From: CAWEWH01 sp963812775
GTDB lineage: Bacteria > Pseudomonadota > Alphaproteobacteria > Rhizobiales > Beijerinckiaceae
Assembly (NCBI GenBank): GCA_963812775.1
Contig: CAWEWH010000003.1
Span: 186,001 to 250,000, forward strand
Direction of reading: 5' to 3'
DNA length: 64,000 bases
The translations under genes were made by a program, and so were the position numbers. The notes beneath the pieces are model-generated. The model was given only the letters and a program-made list of their open reading frames with translations. It did no database searches and was not told the origin of the DNA. The stretch's first letter is position 1. Each line of letters starts with the position of its first letter. This document shows, one piece after another, positions 10,174 to 18,213 of this stretch.

Positions 10174-11388
10174 CTACTTGGCGGCCAACGAGGGGTTGAG
10201 CCGATGCGTCCGCACCGGTGGCGGCGCGCTGCCGAGCTTGACCTGCGATTTCAGCCAGCCGAGCCGGCTGCGGCTCACTGGCACCGTGTAGCGGTCGCCT
10301 GCCTTAAGCTCGATGAGGCCGTTGTCGCCGGCCCGCTTCAGGCCGACGATGCGGTCGAGCGCCACGATGTGGCTGCGATGCACGCGCACGAAGCGGCGAC
10401 CGTCGAGCCGCTGCTCCACGTCGCCGATGGCCAGCGGGCAGAAGAGCTTGGTCGTGCCGTCGAATACATAGGTGTAGTGGGCGTTGGCGTGCACCGCCAC
10501 GATGCTGTCGACGGGCACGAAGCGCGTGGCCCCGTCGTGCTCGACCGGCAGATGACGCGCCGGCCCCGGCTCGGAAGTCTCGGCGCCGACGGCCGCGACC
10601 GTAGCAGCCATGTCGGGGATGGCCTGCCCCGGTGGCGCCGCGAGGGCGACCGGCGCGGGCGCCATCGCGTCGGACGCCGCCGCCGCGGTGCGGTCCGGCA
10701 TGACGGCGAGCAGGAAGATGCCCGAGACCAGGAACGCCACCACGGCCACGATGATGGCCAGGAGATCGGTCGACAGGACGGGCGAGCTCGTGGCGGCACC
10801 CGTGTGGGGGAAGACGAAGACGCCCTGCATGGCCGTGTAGTGCATGCCGGCAATCGCTGAGCCAAGCGCTGTCGCCGAGAGCAGGAGGGGCGGGCGGCCG
10901 CCGCGGCCGCTCGCCAGCCAGAGCGCGAGCCCGGAGGTGGCAACCGCCACCGCCGCGCTCGCCACCACGTAGGGCGCCAAATGCACGAGGTGGGCGCTGG
11001 CGTGCAGCGCCGTCATGCCGATGTAATGCATCGACACGATGCCGCAGCCCATGAAAACGGCAGCCGCCACAAGTCGGCCCGGCGTCAGCGCCCCGGCGCT
11101 CACGGCAAACACGGCCAAGCCGACGACGATGACGCAGATGAGGAACGACAGCAGCGTCGGGAACGCCAGATAGTCGATGGGGAACGGCAGCCGCGCCGCC
11201 AGCATGGCGATGAAATGCATGGCCCAGACGGCGACGGCGAGCGAGACGGACGCGGTGGCAATCAGCATGCGCCGCCGTAGCCCGGCCGTGTCAACGACCT
11301 GCACCGCCAGGCTGAGGCCCACATAGGCGCCCTGGATCGCCACCACGAGGGACAGCGCGACGAGCCACGGCTCGTGCGTCACCGGCAT
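10174..11388 (-). CDS. coxC: CoxC-type membrane sensor-regulator: MHYT domain plus LytTR DNA-binding domain
   Basis: Integral membrane protein that probably senses a gas or redox state and binds DNA directly to control cox genes. The N-terminal half (about 1-230) has seven predicted membrane segments and the three MHYT repeats with His58 (AMHFIAM), His121 (SMHYIGM) and His183 (GMHYTAM), thought to bind copper and sense diatomic gases. An Ala/Pro linker leads to a LytTR domain at about 285-381 (FVPVDSIVAVHANAHYTYV, RFVRVHRSHIV). Oligotropha CoxC and CoxH have this build; the place before coxM favours CoxC. The ATG at 11388 has GGGAGGA upstream, and a TATAAT lies 44 nt further up. 404 aa. Confidence 0.88.
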   Translation of the reverse strand: MPVTHEPWLVALSLVVAIQGAYVGLSLAVQVVDTAGLRRRMLIATASVSLAVAVWAMHFIAMLAARLPFPIDYLAFPTLLSFLICVIVVGLAVFAVSAGALTPGRLVAAAVFMGCGIVSMHYIGMTALHASAHLVHLAPYVVASAAVAVATSGLALWLASGRGGRPPLLLSATALGSAIAGMHYTAMQGVFVFPHTGAATSSPVLSTDLLAIIVAVVAFLVSGIFLLAVMPDRTAAAASDAMAPAPVALAAPPGQAIPDMAATVAAVGAETSEPGPARHLPVEHDGATRFVPVDSIVAVHANAHYTYVFDGTTKLFCPLAIGDVEQRLDGRRFVRVHRSHIVALDRIVGLKRAGDNGLIELKAGDRYTVPVSRSRLGWLKSQVKLGSAPPPVRTHRLNPSLAAK

Positions 11389-11432
11389 TGTCGTCCTCCC
11401 CTCGCCCCGACGCCCGGCATCGCAGGACCAGC

Positions 11433-11438
11433 ATTATA
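11433..11438 (-). promoter_or_regulatory. -10 element (TATAAT) upstream of coxC
   Basis: On the minus strand TATAAT occurs about 44 nt before the coxC ATG, in TTCTATAATGC. No good -35 hexamer sits 16-18 bp upstream, so the promoter may need an activator. It is the only perfect -10 seen in this divergent region and is a fair candidate for the start of the cox transcript. Confidence 0.4.
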
Positions 11439-11599
11439 GAACGGCCCCGCAACCCCGCCTAGGAGAGCCGCTGCCGCCGTCAAGGCAGACAGCATCACGA
11501 TTCCGGCAATGTCTGGGCCGCCCTGCCCCGGCCCGCCGGTTGACGCACTTGCTCCTTTTCGGGCAAATCGCGCCCTATTGCCGAGGGAGCCCACATCGC

Positions 11600-12082
11600 A
11601 TGGCCGACCCCGCCGACGCCCCTCCCACCGTGCCGGACGCGGAGCTGCGCCCCGGCGAGGTGGCGGTCGACATCGACCGTGGCTTCGACGACGGCGTCCA
11701 TTTCATCGGCCGCATCGAAACCCCCTGGCGCACGCGCGCCGAGTGCCCGCATCGCGGCGATCTGTCGGGTCCCGTCTGCCGCATCGAGGTATTCGCGCCG
11801 TGGTCGGAAGGGCTCGCCGGCATTGAGGCGAACACCCACCTGCAGGTGCTCTACTGGATGCACCGGGCGCGCCGCGACCTCGTCAAGCAGAATCCCGGCC
11901 GCAGCGGCGCCATCGTCGGCACCTTCGCGCTGCGCTCGCCGGTCCGGCCGAACCCCATCGCGTCGGCGCTCGCGGCGCTGGAGCGCGTCGAGGGCACGAG
12001 CCTCTATGTGCGCGGCCTCGACTGCCTCGACGGCACGCCCCTCGTCGATCTCAAGCCGGAGACGTGCCCGCGGGGGGAGTAG
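11600..12082 (+). CDS. trmO: TrmO/TsaA-domain protein (tRNA m6t6A37 methyltransferase family)
   Basis: TrmO (YaeB, VirR/TsaA fold) methylates N6 of threonylcarbamoyladenosine at position 37 of tRNA(Thr) with SAM. The 160-aa protein shows FIGRIETPWRTRAECPHRG near residue 35, WSEGLAGIEANTHLQVLYWM in the middle and RSPVRPNPIA, then GLDCLDGTPLVDLKP at the C-terminus, the conserved blocks of this family. I use the ATG at 11600 (MADPADAP) rather than a TTG at 11540, since family similarity starts later. It is short compared with the two-domain E. coli protein, as in many proteobacteria. Divergent from coxC. Confidence 0.8.
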   Translation: MADPADAPPTVPDAELRPGEVAVDIDRGFDDGVHFIGRIETPWRTRAECPHRGDLSGPVCRIEVFAPWSEGLAGIEANTHLQVLYWMHRARRDLVKQNPGRSGAIVGTFALRSPVRPNPIASALAALERVEGTSLYVRGLDCLDGTPLVDLKPETCPRGE

Positions 12083-12507
12083 CGCAAGGCTGTAGGGGTG
12101 CGCTCATGAACGCAACCCGCAAATCAGGGGTCCGCTTTTGACGGCAAATCAGAAGGCATTTTGCTCACTTCGGGCCTACCGCTCTTGACCCTGAGCAGAC
12201 GTGCGACCCCTAGCACTTGCGTACGCCACGCGGACTTAACAGCGCGTGCGCAATGAAACGCCACCGTTCTGAACCAGCTATACTTTGGGCTTTAGCGAGC
12301 CCTTCGCTGGGAGCAGTGACTTCGATCGCGCCACGTGGTGGCGTAGCCACGACAGTACGACGACGTGAACACGCGCGGACCTTCGAAGAAGAATGCTTAT
12401 GGGTTTGCATCTCTTGGAGCGCGCCAATCAGATCAAGCAGCTGAAAATTGGCCGGAAAATCGGCCTGGGCCATGCATGCCACTCTCAATCGTCATCGTGT
12501 TTTGGTA
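12083..12507. other. 425-bp intergenic region without a supported gene
   Basis: This separates trmO from the convergent oxidoreductase gene. Several short open frames exist on both strands (for example 12210-12488 minus), but none has a ribosome binding site, typical codon use or recognisable motif. Base composition is less GC-rich than the genes to the left, marking the edge of the small-gene stretch that runs to about 19.3 kb. No clear terminator or repeat seen. Confidence 0.5.
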
Positions 12508-14124
12508 TCAGCGCGAACGCTTCCCGCGAACGGGCGACCGAAGGTCGCCGATTATGACCCGCGCCGCATTGTGGCCCGGCGCCCCCGTCACTCCGCCGCC
12601 GGGATGTGCGCCTGACGCGCAGTGATAGAGGCGGGCCAGGGGCCCGCGGTAGTCGGCGTAGCCCAGCATCGGGCGCGCCGAGAACAGTTGGTCGAGGGTC
12701 AGAGCGCCGTGGAAAATATCGCCGTTGGTGAGGCCGAAGGTTCGCTCGAGGTCGAGGGGCGTGAGGACCTGCCTGCCGATCACGCTGGCGCTGAACCCGG
12801 GCGCGTAGCGGTCGACCACGGCGATCATACGGTCAGCAACTGCATCGCGCTCCTGATCCCAGGATCGGTCACCAGGCAATTGAGGCGCGGCGTGTTGGCA
12901 GAACAGGCTGGCGACGTGCGCGCCGGGAGGCGCCAGGCTATCGTCAAGCGTCGACGGAATAACCAACTCGACGATCGGCTCGCGACTGACCCCCTGCGCA
13001 CGCGCATCGTGATACGCGCGATCCATGTACCCCATGCTGGGAGCCAGTATGATACCCGCGGTGTGATGGTCACCGATATCTGGAAGCGCGGTGAACCGCG
13101 GCAACGTCGACAATGCCACGGTGATGCGGAACGTGCCTGACCCGGACCGCCACCGTCGGATGCGCGCGAGAAATTCGGCCGGGAGGGCATCGGACGCGAT
13201 AAGCCGCGTATAAAGGCGCAGGGGATCGACTCCAGCCGCGACCGCCTCGGCGCGTATCGTGCGCCCGTCCTCCAACGCAACCCCGACCACACGACCTCTC
13301 TCGACGATGATTTCTCGGACGGAGACACCGGTTTCGACCTCGGCCCCGCAGGCGCGGGCAGCCTTTGCGATTGCTTCGGTGATGGAGCCCATTCCTCCAA
13401 GCGCATGGCCCCACAGTCGCTTCACCTTGTTCACTTCGCCTACGGCATGGTGCAGCATCACGTAGGCGGTGCCCGGCGTGTACGGACTGGCGTAATTTCC
13501 AACCACCCCGTCGAACGCAAACAGCGCCTTGATCAGATCTCCTTCAAACCAGGCGTTGAGGTAATCCGCCGCCGACTTGGTGAAAAGCTCAAGCAAGACG
13601 CGCCGCTGTTCCATGGACAACCGCGCGACACTGCGCGCGACCCCGAGGGCGCGGAAGATCTCCACAAGGCTGCGCCAATTCAGTCCTTCGGTCACGTTCG
13701 GCGGCGCTTGCAGCACCAGCCCGCGCAATACGTTTGCAATCGCATCGAGCTCGCGGGTGAATGCCTCATATCTTTCCGCGTCCCTGCGGCTGAATTTGGC
13801 AATCTCCTGATGCGTGCGTCCTTCGGCGGCTAGCAGATAGGTCCCGTCCAGACTCGGCAGGAAATTCTGCGCACGGCGCGCCACGATACGCAGCCCGTGC
13901 TTATGCAATTCGAGATCTGCGATCACTTGCGGATGAAGCAGGCTCACCGTGTAGGCCGCGGTCGAGTTGCGGAAGCCGGGATAAAATTCTTCGGTAACGC
14001 ACGCGCCTCCAACGATGGAGCGACGCTCGAATACCCTGACCTTCAGTCCGGCTCTGGCAAGGTAAGCGGCACAAGTCAGGCCGTTGTGGCCGGCACCAAC
14101 GATGATAACGTCACAGGTTTGCAT
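12508..14124 (-). CDS. Phytoene-dehydrogenase-like FAD-dependent oxidoreductase
   Basis: Flavoprotein amine oxidase/carotenoid desaturase superfamily protein, close in layout to the PYROXD2 group. 538 aa. The N-terminal Rossmann fold is clear: DVIIVGAGHNGLTCAAYLAR with the GxGxxG at about 9-14, then RVFERR and GGACVTEEFYPGF. The C-terminal FAD segment is altered (HCASGAHPGGGVTGAPGHNA), as in this family. No carotenoid genes are nearby, so a carotenoid role is not supported and the substrate is unknown. Start ATG at 14124 with GGAGC 8 nt upstream. Codon use is less GC-biased than in cox. Confidence 0.82.
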   Translation of the reverse strand: MQTCDVIIVGAGHNGLTCAAYLARAGLKVRVFERRSIVGGACVTEEFYPGFRNSTAAYTVSLLHPQVIADLELHKHGLRIVARRAQNFLPSLDGTYLLAAEGRTHQEIAKFSRRDAERYEAFTRELDAIANVLRGLVLQAPPNVTEGLNWRSLVEIFRALGVARSVARLSMEQRRVLLELFTKSAADYLNAWFEGDLIKALFAFDGVVGNYASPYTPGTAYVMLHHAVGEVNKVKRLWGHALGGMGSITEAIAKAARACGAEVETGVSVREIIVERGRVVGVALEDGRTIRAEAVAAGVDPLRLYTRLIASDALPAEFLARIRRWRSGSGTFRITVALSTLPRFTALPDIGDHHTAGIILAPSMGYMDRAYHDARAQGVSREPIVELVIPSTLDDSLAPPGAHVASLFCQHAAPQLPGDRSWDQERDAVADRMIAVVDRYAPGFSASVIGRQVLTPLDLERTFGLTNGDIFHGALTLDQLFSARPMLGYADYRGPLARLYHCASGAHPGGGVTGAPGHNAARVIIGDLRSPVRGKRSR

Positions 14125-14508
14125 TCGGTCTGCTCCGCGCAGTTTGCGCAGGCTACCCCACGTTCAATGCGTTTATCCACTCGCGCCCACGTCTGGCGCC
14201 GGGAGAATGTGATCTGCGTGTCCGAGACTCGTTTTGAACGACACGCTGACGGATGATCAGGCTGCCGGGGCACCAGCGAGGGGCGGCAGTTACATCCGGT
14301 CAGCGACATGCGTTGCGGCGGCTCTCGTTTGACGAGGCCCGGGTAAAGAGGCGCGGGTATTCTGTCCCCTCGGTGGCCCTGGCGTGCTTTCCTAATGCTC
14401 CGCCTTCCGTTGAAGGGCTGACGGAAAGCTTAGTCATCAGCGAAGCCAGCGGACAGTCGCGAAGCTGCGTTCATCCAGGCGAAGAAGTACCGCAAGGCCA
14501 AGGGCGAA
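14125..14508. other. Intergenic region with a possible 3' gene remnant
   Basis: No complete gene recognised. Just before the hairpin at 14514, frame + holds codons for ...AAFIQAKKYRKAKGE followed by TGA (14509-14511). This looks like a natural C-terminus placed directly before a terminator, but stop codons interrupt the frame after about 25 codons and there is no start. It may be the tail of a decayed gene. Longer plus-strand frames here (14253-14576) lack a ribosome binding site and plausible sequence. Confidence 0.35.
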
Positions 14509-14513
14509 TGAAA

Positions 14514-14542
14514 AGCCCTCCGCTTTTTTCAACGGAGGGGCT
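14514..14542 (+). terminator. Rho-independent-type hairpin
   Basis: AGCCCTCCG (14514-14522) pairs with CGGAGGGGCT (14533-14542) around the loop CTTTTTTCAA, with one extra G in the 3' arm. It follows the TGA at 14509-14511 at once. On the minus strand the stem is followed by TTTTC, so it could act both ways, also ending transcripts running through the repeat-protein gene. Confidence 0.5.
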
Positions 14543-14638
14543 TGCCGTGACGGGTCTTTCTATTCGCCGAGACTGATGGTGTAGGCCGGCGATACTGGTG
14601 ACGGCAACGGCACGGCCACGACAAAACTCAAACGAAAT

Positions 14639-14660
14639 CGGCCGCCCTCTCGGGCGGCCG
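14639..14660 (-). terminator. Rho-independent terminator of the SYGY repeat protein gene
   Basis: Perfect 9-bp stem CGGCCGCCC (14639-14647) with GGGCGGCCG (14652-14660) and the tetraloop TCTC. On the minus strand it is followed by ATTTCGTTTGAGTTTTG. It lies 33 nt after the stop codon of the gene at 14693-14908, so that gene appears to be a single-gene transcript. Confidence 0.75.
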
Positions 14661-14692
14661 AAGTCGAAGTCAAGGAGACATTCCGGATTGGC

Positions 14693-14908
14693 TTAGTAGC
14701 CGTAGCTGTTCGAGTAGCCGTAGCTGTAGGACGGCTGATATTCGTAAGAGTACGTGTAGGTGCGGTAGGTGGGGCGGTAGTAGTTGTATGAGTAGCCGTA
14801 GTTCGAATAGCCGTAGCTGTTGTAGCCGTAGCTGTGGCCATAGCCACCGGCCTGAGCCGAAGTGGCGAGAGCGGCAACCGTCGCGAGGGCGAGAATGATG
14901 GTCTTCAC
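14693..14908 (-). CDS. Small secreted Tyr/Gly/Ser repeat protein
   Basis: Exported low-complexity protein of 71 aa, function unknown. Residues 1-20 form a clean signal peptide (MKTIILALATVAALATSAQA, cleavage after AQA). The mature 51 residues are made of short repeats such as GYGHSYGYNSYGYSNYGYS and end in NSYGY. Tyr makes up over a third of the mature chain; there is no Lys, Cys or Trp and only two Arg. Such chains resemble prion-like or adhesive low-complexity proteins and might self-associate, bind surfaces or crosslink through tyrosines; this is inference. The start is GTG at 14908 with GGAG 7 nt upstream. Its own terminator supports expression. Confidence 0.72.
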   Translation of the reverse strand: MKTIILALATVAALATSAQAGGYGHSYGYNSYGYSNYGYSYNYYRPTYRTYTYSYEYQPSYSYGYSNSYGY

Positions 14909-15000
14909 GGGATGTCTCCGAGATTTGAGCGGGGCGGGTTGCCGTCGCTGATGTCGCCTTATGGACCGGCTCGCGGCGCGCCGCCGTGCGCAGGGGCACG

Positions 15001-15318
15001 TTAAGCGCTCGCGCCTTGCTGTTCCTTGTGGCGGTTCAACAGGAAGGTAAGGATTAGCTTTGAGGCTCGGGCGAGCTGTCCGGAACGCGGAGCAAAAACA
15101 GTCCTAGAAGACCGGCCACGCTCAGCGCGCTCAATTAAGATGAGAGCGTCACCCCGATCGCGCGTCGCTTCGGCCGCGCGATCGACCCGAATGTCGATCT
15201 CTTTCAGCGTTTCCGCCCTACCAGATCCGGGCGAGTACCGTGCTAAGTCCCCGGCTACGAGATTGCACTGGGCGGAAGGTGTGCAAACCAGGCGGTAGCG
15301 GCAGTGCGTGATGGCCAT
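15001..15318 (-). CDS. Hypothetical protein (105 aa), weakly supported
   Basis: Not recognised. The frame from ATG at 15318 gives a soluble, charged protein rich in Arg, Ala and Glu (TLKEIDIRVDRAAEATRDRG in the middle). There is no signal peptide, membrane segment or known motif, and no clear ribosome binding site. It could be real or a chance open frame. Alternative: nothing is encoded between 14.91 and 15.42 kb. Confidence 0.3.
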   Translation of the reverse strand: MAITHCRYRLVCTPSAQCNLVAGDLARYSPGSGRAETLKEIDIRVDRAAEATRDRGDALILIERAERGRSSRTVFAPRSGQLARASKLILTFLLNRHKEQQGASA

Positions 15319-15419
15319 TGCGTTAGCGCCGCAAAGCGGTCGCTCCGCCGCCGCATTTTGGCCCACTCGCAGCCATCAGTTGGTTCGGTGCGATTCGATG
15401 AATCTGGGCTGGGGTCTTC

Positions 15420-15521
15420 ATGTTGCTCGAATTGTTCGTCAGTGGGGTAGCGCCGATGGCTGCCGCCGTCTCGGTGGTGGCGGTCGTCTGTCTGCATCGG
15501 CTTATTGCGGCCGAAACGTGA
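15420..15521 (+). CDS. Very short hydrophobic protein (33 aa), tentative
   Basis: ATG at 15420 to TGA at 15519-15521. The product starts MLLELFVSGVAPMAAAVSVV, continues AVVCLHRLIAAET and would form one membrane segment. GGGG lies 6-9 nt before the start. Similar one-segment peptides are common between rhizobial genes, but length alone makes this uncertain. Confidence 0.3.
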   Translation: MLLELFVSGVAPMAAAVSVVAVVCLHRLIAAET

Positions 15522-15661
15522 ATTGCCACGCGATTGCCGTGGGGTGAGGACGGTTGCGGTTGGCGCCACCCTCCGAACCGCCAACGCGCGCCTTAGGTCT
15601 GCCGCATTCCCGGAACCAATTTCCCACCGCCCCTTGTGGGTCATGGTGGGGAGTGGCGTTC

Positions 15662-15862
15662 ATGACCAAGGATCAAATGCTGCGTCGGGCAGAAGAGTGT
15701 CGTGAATCGGCTGAAGCGGCGGAGCATCTCGAAGCTAAGCAGGCGCTGCTTGAGGTGGCCGATACATGGGAGCGTCTCGCCCTAAGACGATCCATTGCCG
15801 AAATCGAAATCGGCATTGCCGAAGCGACTTCCACGCATGACAATGGTCGGCAGACTCCCTAA
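15662..15862 (+). CDS. Small helical protein with RAEECRE...WERLA motif
   Basis: 66-aa soluble protein, predicted nearly all helix, of a family common in several copies in Bradyrhizobium-like genomes; function unknown. Core: LRRAEECRESAEAAEHLEAK followed by QALLEVADTWERLALRR. The ATG at 15662 (MTKDQML) has GGGGAG upstream; the longer frame from 15554 adds unrelated residues. It converges with a related gene at 15913-16107 that has the same layout (AECxxxAExA...KxxxLxxAxxWxxLA), so the two are likely paralogues. Confidence 0.65.
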   Translation: MTKDQMLRRAEECRESAEAAEHLEAKQALLEVADTWERLALRRSIAEIEIGIAEATSTHDNGRQTP

Positions 15863-15912
15863 AGCCAAACGCCTTCTTAGAAACACAGCGGCGCCGCAAC
15901 GACCTGCCGAGG

Positions 15913-16107
15913 CTATTGAAGGCGCTGATCACCCAGGAGATCTCGCACATAACTAGCGGCAGCGGCCGTGACTGCTTCGGCATTTTGGGCGAGATCGAGC
16001 CAAGACTGTGCCATGTCGAGGAACATCGCCTTTTCATCCATGGTGATGGCTTGCTCGGCTTGCCGCAAGCATTCTGCCGCGTGTTGCCGGAGGTCGTCGG
16101 TCCGCAT
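15913..16107 (-). CDS. Small helical protein, divergent paralogue of the 15662-15862 product
   Basis: 64 aa from ATG at 16107 (MRTDDLRQHAAECLRQAEQA). The helix pattern continues with DEKAMFLDMAQSWLDLAQNA and ends in RDLLGDQRLQ. Family members are small cytoplasmic proteins of unknown role. A longer frame to 16170 exists, but its first 20 residues do not resemble the family. It faces the related gene, ends 50 nt apart. Confidence 0.6.
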   Translation of the reverse strand: MRTDDLRQHAAECLRQAEQAITMDEKAMFLDMAQSWLDLAQNAEAVTAAAASYVRDLLGDQRLQ

Positions 16108-16228
16108 GTCACGATCCTGATGGCCTATGTCAAATGACACAGCAGCAACTAAGGTTCCGTAAATTGGCAAAGCCCCCGATCAAGTAGCCGTGCTCCCACC
16201 GGCGACACCGGCGCCTGGGCCTGGCTTG

Positions 16229-16411
16229 TCATTGACGTTGCGTTTGTGACGATTTTCGGCGGTGCCCCTGGCTATCGCAGCGGTGCAGCGGGGTCGCTCC
16301 GGTCACAAAAGCTATCCCAAGACCAAGGCCCATTAGGATCGAGAGACGCCGCGGCCGAGCGCGGATCAACGCCGTGATCGCCCGGCCAATGACTCCATCC
16401 CCGATGCGCAC
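16229..16411 (-). CDS. Hypothetical small protein, weakly supported
   Basis: 60 aa from ATG at 16411. The middle (SILMGLGLGIAFVTGATPL) could be a membrane segment; the C-terminal 15 residues are basic. No ribosome binding site or family resemblance is clear. Given because it is the only plausible frame in the 16.17-16.55 kb gap; that gap may hold no gene. Confidence 0.22.
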   Translation of the reverse strand: MRIGDGVIGRAITALIRARPRRLSILMGLGLGIAFVTGATPLHRCDSQGHRRKSSQTQRQ

Positions 16412-16551
16412 GTCCCAACTTGGTAAAGCTCAAGCAGGCAATTCGCATGCAGCAGCCGCTTTCTATCATCTTGTGATCCAGCGCAGGCCGAGCCGCGACC
16501 GGAACGTCTGGTCAGCGAGTAGGTTTAGTACGTACCGGCGGGAGTAATCGC

Positions 16552-16707
16552 ATGCCCGACGACGGTGAGAAACAAGTGATCATATCGGCAGAGAAGGCGC
16601 GGCAGGGCGAGATCATCCTGCGCAAACGGTGGCAGCGTGTCGTCTTCATCGCTGGCCTCGTAGGCATTGTCGTGCTTGCAATCGCGTTCCCCCTCGCTAC
16701 TTCGTGA
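16552..16707 (+). CDS. Small single-pass membrane protein (51 aa)
   Basis: Start ATG at 16552 preceded by GGGAG at 8 nt; stop TGA 16705-16707. The N-terminal half is charged and includes SAEKARQGEIILRKRWQR; residues about 30-48 (VVFIAGLVGIVVLAIAFPL) form one membrane helix. The SAEKARQG block followed by one helix is a recurrent small protein type in Bradyrhizobium-like genomes, of unknown function. Positive residues before the helix suggest an inside N-terminus. Confidence 0.6.
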   Translation: MPDDGEKQVIISAEKARQGEIILRKRWQRVVFIAGLVGIVVLAIAFPLATS

Positions 16708-16859
16708 CTGCTTAGAAAAACTATCGCGAAATTTGGATCAGTCGGGCTGCCTAAATCCCGAACTCATTCGTTCTCAAATGGGCTCTTGGAATAGCCTGAG
16801 TTTTGGGGTGCATCGTGGGCGGAACCGCTATTGAGAAGAGGCGTGAGGCCGCCGATAGA

Positions 16860-17021
16860 ATGGCCCATATGGACAAACTCCTGGACGAAGCGTTGGAAGA
16901 AACCTTTCCGGCGAGCGATGCCGTTTCGATAGCGGTAGATTACAAGCCGGAAAACTCCAGCCCCCGGAAAGCAAGGATACCCACAAGGGCTGAGAGCGAC
17001 CAAATCCGTGACGACACATGA
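16860..17021 (+). CDS. Small acidic protein with EETFPASD motif
   Basis: 53 aa from ATG at 16860. It contains LDEALEETFPASDAVSIA, the hallmark of short proteins common in alphaproteobacteria (the usual form is EETFPASDP); function unknown. The rest is polar and probably disordered. GAGG lies about 11 nt upstream. In-frame GTG (16815) and TTG (16803) codons could extend it by 15-19 residues. Confidence 0.55.
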   Translation: MAHMDKLLDEALEETFPASDAVSIAVDYKPENSSPRKARIPTRAESDQIRDDT

Positions 17022-17187
17022 CCCGTGTTCCGAGCTGGCGCAGACGTGGAATGATTTGTTCGCACGGCGCTGGTCGGCGCAGTTTTCCTGCCGCACCTGC
17101 CGCAAAATCCCTCCGCGAGGTTCACGCTCTCGCTTGCATCATCGTAAGAGAGCAATAAGGCCGGGCCTACAAGTTAAAGGTGGACCA

Positions 17188-17412
17188 ATGGCCAACATTC
17201 AAACCATGAGCTCTGCTGCGGACAAGGACCCGCGGGTACGAGCGGCCGAACTGTCCCGCAATACATTGCGACCGATAGAGTTCACCCTCGGCATCCTGCT
17301 TAGAGGGCTTGGTATTTTTAGGCCTAGCCATTCCCCACGTCCATTCACACGAGTGAAGCGCTTCGAGCGACGCCGGCGGCATTCCTATGTTAGCTCAAGG
17401 TGTAGGCGTTAG
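17188..17412 (+). CDS. Hypothetical protein (74 aa)
   Basis: ATG at 17188 with AAAGGTGGA upstream at good spacing. Product begins MANIQTMSSAADKDPRVRAA and ends in a strongly basic Arg-rich tail (RVKRFERRRRH). Not recognised. The tail could bind nucleic acid or be out-of-frame extension. The ribosome binding site is the main support. Confidence 0.38.
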   Translation: MANIQTMSSAADKDPRVRAAELSRNTLRPIEFTLGILLRGLGIFRPSHSPRPFTRVKRFERRRRHSYVSSRCRR

Positions 17413-17448
17413 ATCGTTTAGGCAGTGATAGCCGGACCGATTGTGAGT

Positions 17449-18111
17449 TCAGCCGACAATGAGATGCTCTACAGTGAGGATGATTGGCATGTCGCCGGGC
17501 GCGACAAAGTTCGACTCGTCGGCCCGGATCGCCACGTATTCCTGCGTCGTCGCGGAACGCCGCATTGAAGCGGTCGAATCGAACCAAGTCACCGCGATGC
17601 CGTCGTATGGCGGAGTACGGCGCACATACGTCTCCGGCAGCGTGTGGCACTGCACGTAGCGGCTAAGCATCGGAATTCCGGCGGCGATGGGCCCGTGTAT
17701 CGAGCGCCAGTGCCGCTGAAACGCGTCTATCGACAGATCGGGGCGCCGGGTAACGAACGCGACGCTCTTGATCGCGGCGAGAGGGCCGTCCTTGATGACG
17801 TGTTCCCGCACGACGAAAGCGCCCATAGTGGTCCCGTCGATGAACTCTGCCTCGTCAGCCTTCACGAGCGGATAGTGTGGCGTCTTGGTCATCGCACGGA
17901 GCGCGTCCATGTCGTCGGTCCAGATCTCCGCAATGCCATCATAAACAGGCTCGCGCCTCGCGTAGATCGATGGCAGCGTATGCGACTGCACATAGCGGCG
18001 GATGCCGGGCAACTTGATAACGACGTCGAGATGCCGCGTCCGCCAGTACGCCTGGAAAGCATCGACCGTCATCCCCGGCTTCCGCTTGAAGAAGGTCACC
18101 GACTTGATCAT
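17449..18111 (-). CDS. Tandem EthD-domain protein
   Basis: EthD domains belong to the dimeric alpha/beta barrel superfamily; stand-alone members take part in ether or polyketide-type degradation, but the function here is unknown. The 220-aa protein is two EthD units: 1-108 (MIKSVTFFKRKPGMTVDAF, YVQSHTLPSIYARREPVYDG) and 109-220 (AIKSVAFVTRRPDLSIDAF, YVQCHTLPETYVRRTPPYDG). The two halves thus fold as an internal dimer. The ATG at 18111 has GGAGGA 8 nt upstream. No degradative operon is attached. Confidence 0.78.
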   Translation of the reverse strand: MIKSVTFFKRKPGMTVDAFQAYWRTRHLDVVIKLPGIRRYVQSHTLPSIYARREPVYDGIAEIWTDDMDALRAMTKTPHYPLVKADEAEFIDGTTMGAFVVREHVIKDGPLAAIKSVAFVTRRPDLSIDAFQRHWRSIHGPIAAGIPMLSRYVQCHTLPETYVRRTPPYDGIAVTWFDSTASMRRSATTQEYVAIRADESNFVAPGDMPIILTVEHLIVG

Positions 18112-18213
18112 GGACAACGTCCTCCGTGTGCACGGCCATGTCGCCGGCCATGGTCCGTGGCATCTGGGAAGTCGTTGCCCCGCTCCAAGGCATCGATGCA
18201 ATAGACAGACATG

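Noticed and set aside
12210..12488. 92-aa minus-strand open frame between trmO and the oxidoreductase
   Set aside because: No ribosome binding site, no recognisable sequence, and stop-free length is not unusual at this GC.
12508..14124. Carotenoid desaturase (CrtI) call
   Set aside because: Only the FAD fold and general layout agree; there are no carotenoid genes nearby and the C-terminus fits the PYROXD2-like group better.
14253..14576. 107-aa plus-strand open frame
   Set aside because: It reads through the terminator hairpin at 14514-14542 and lacks motif or binding site.
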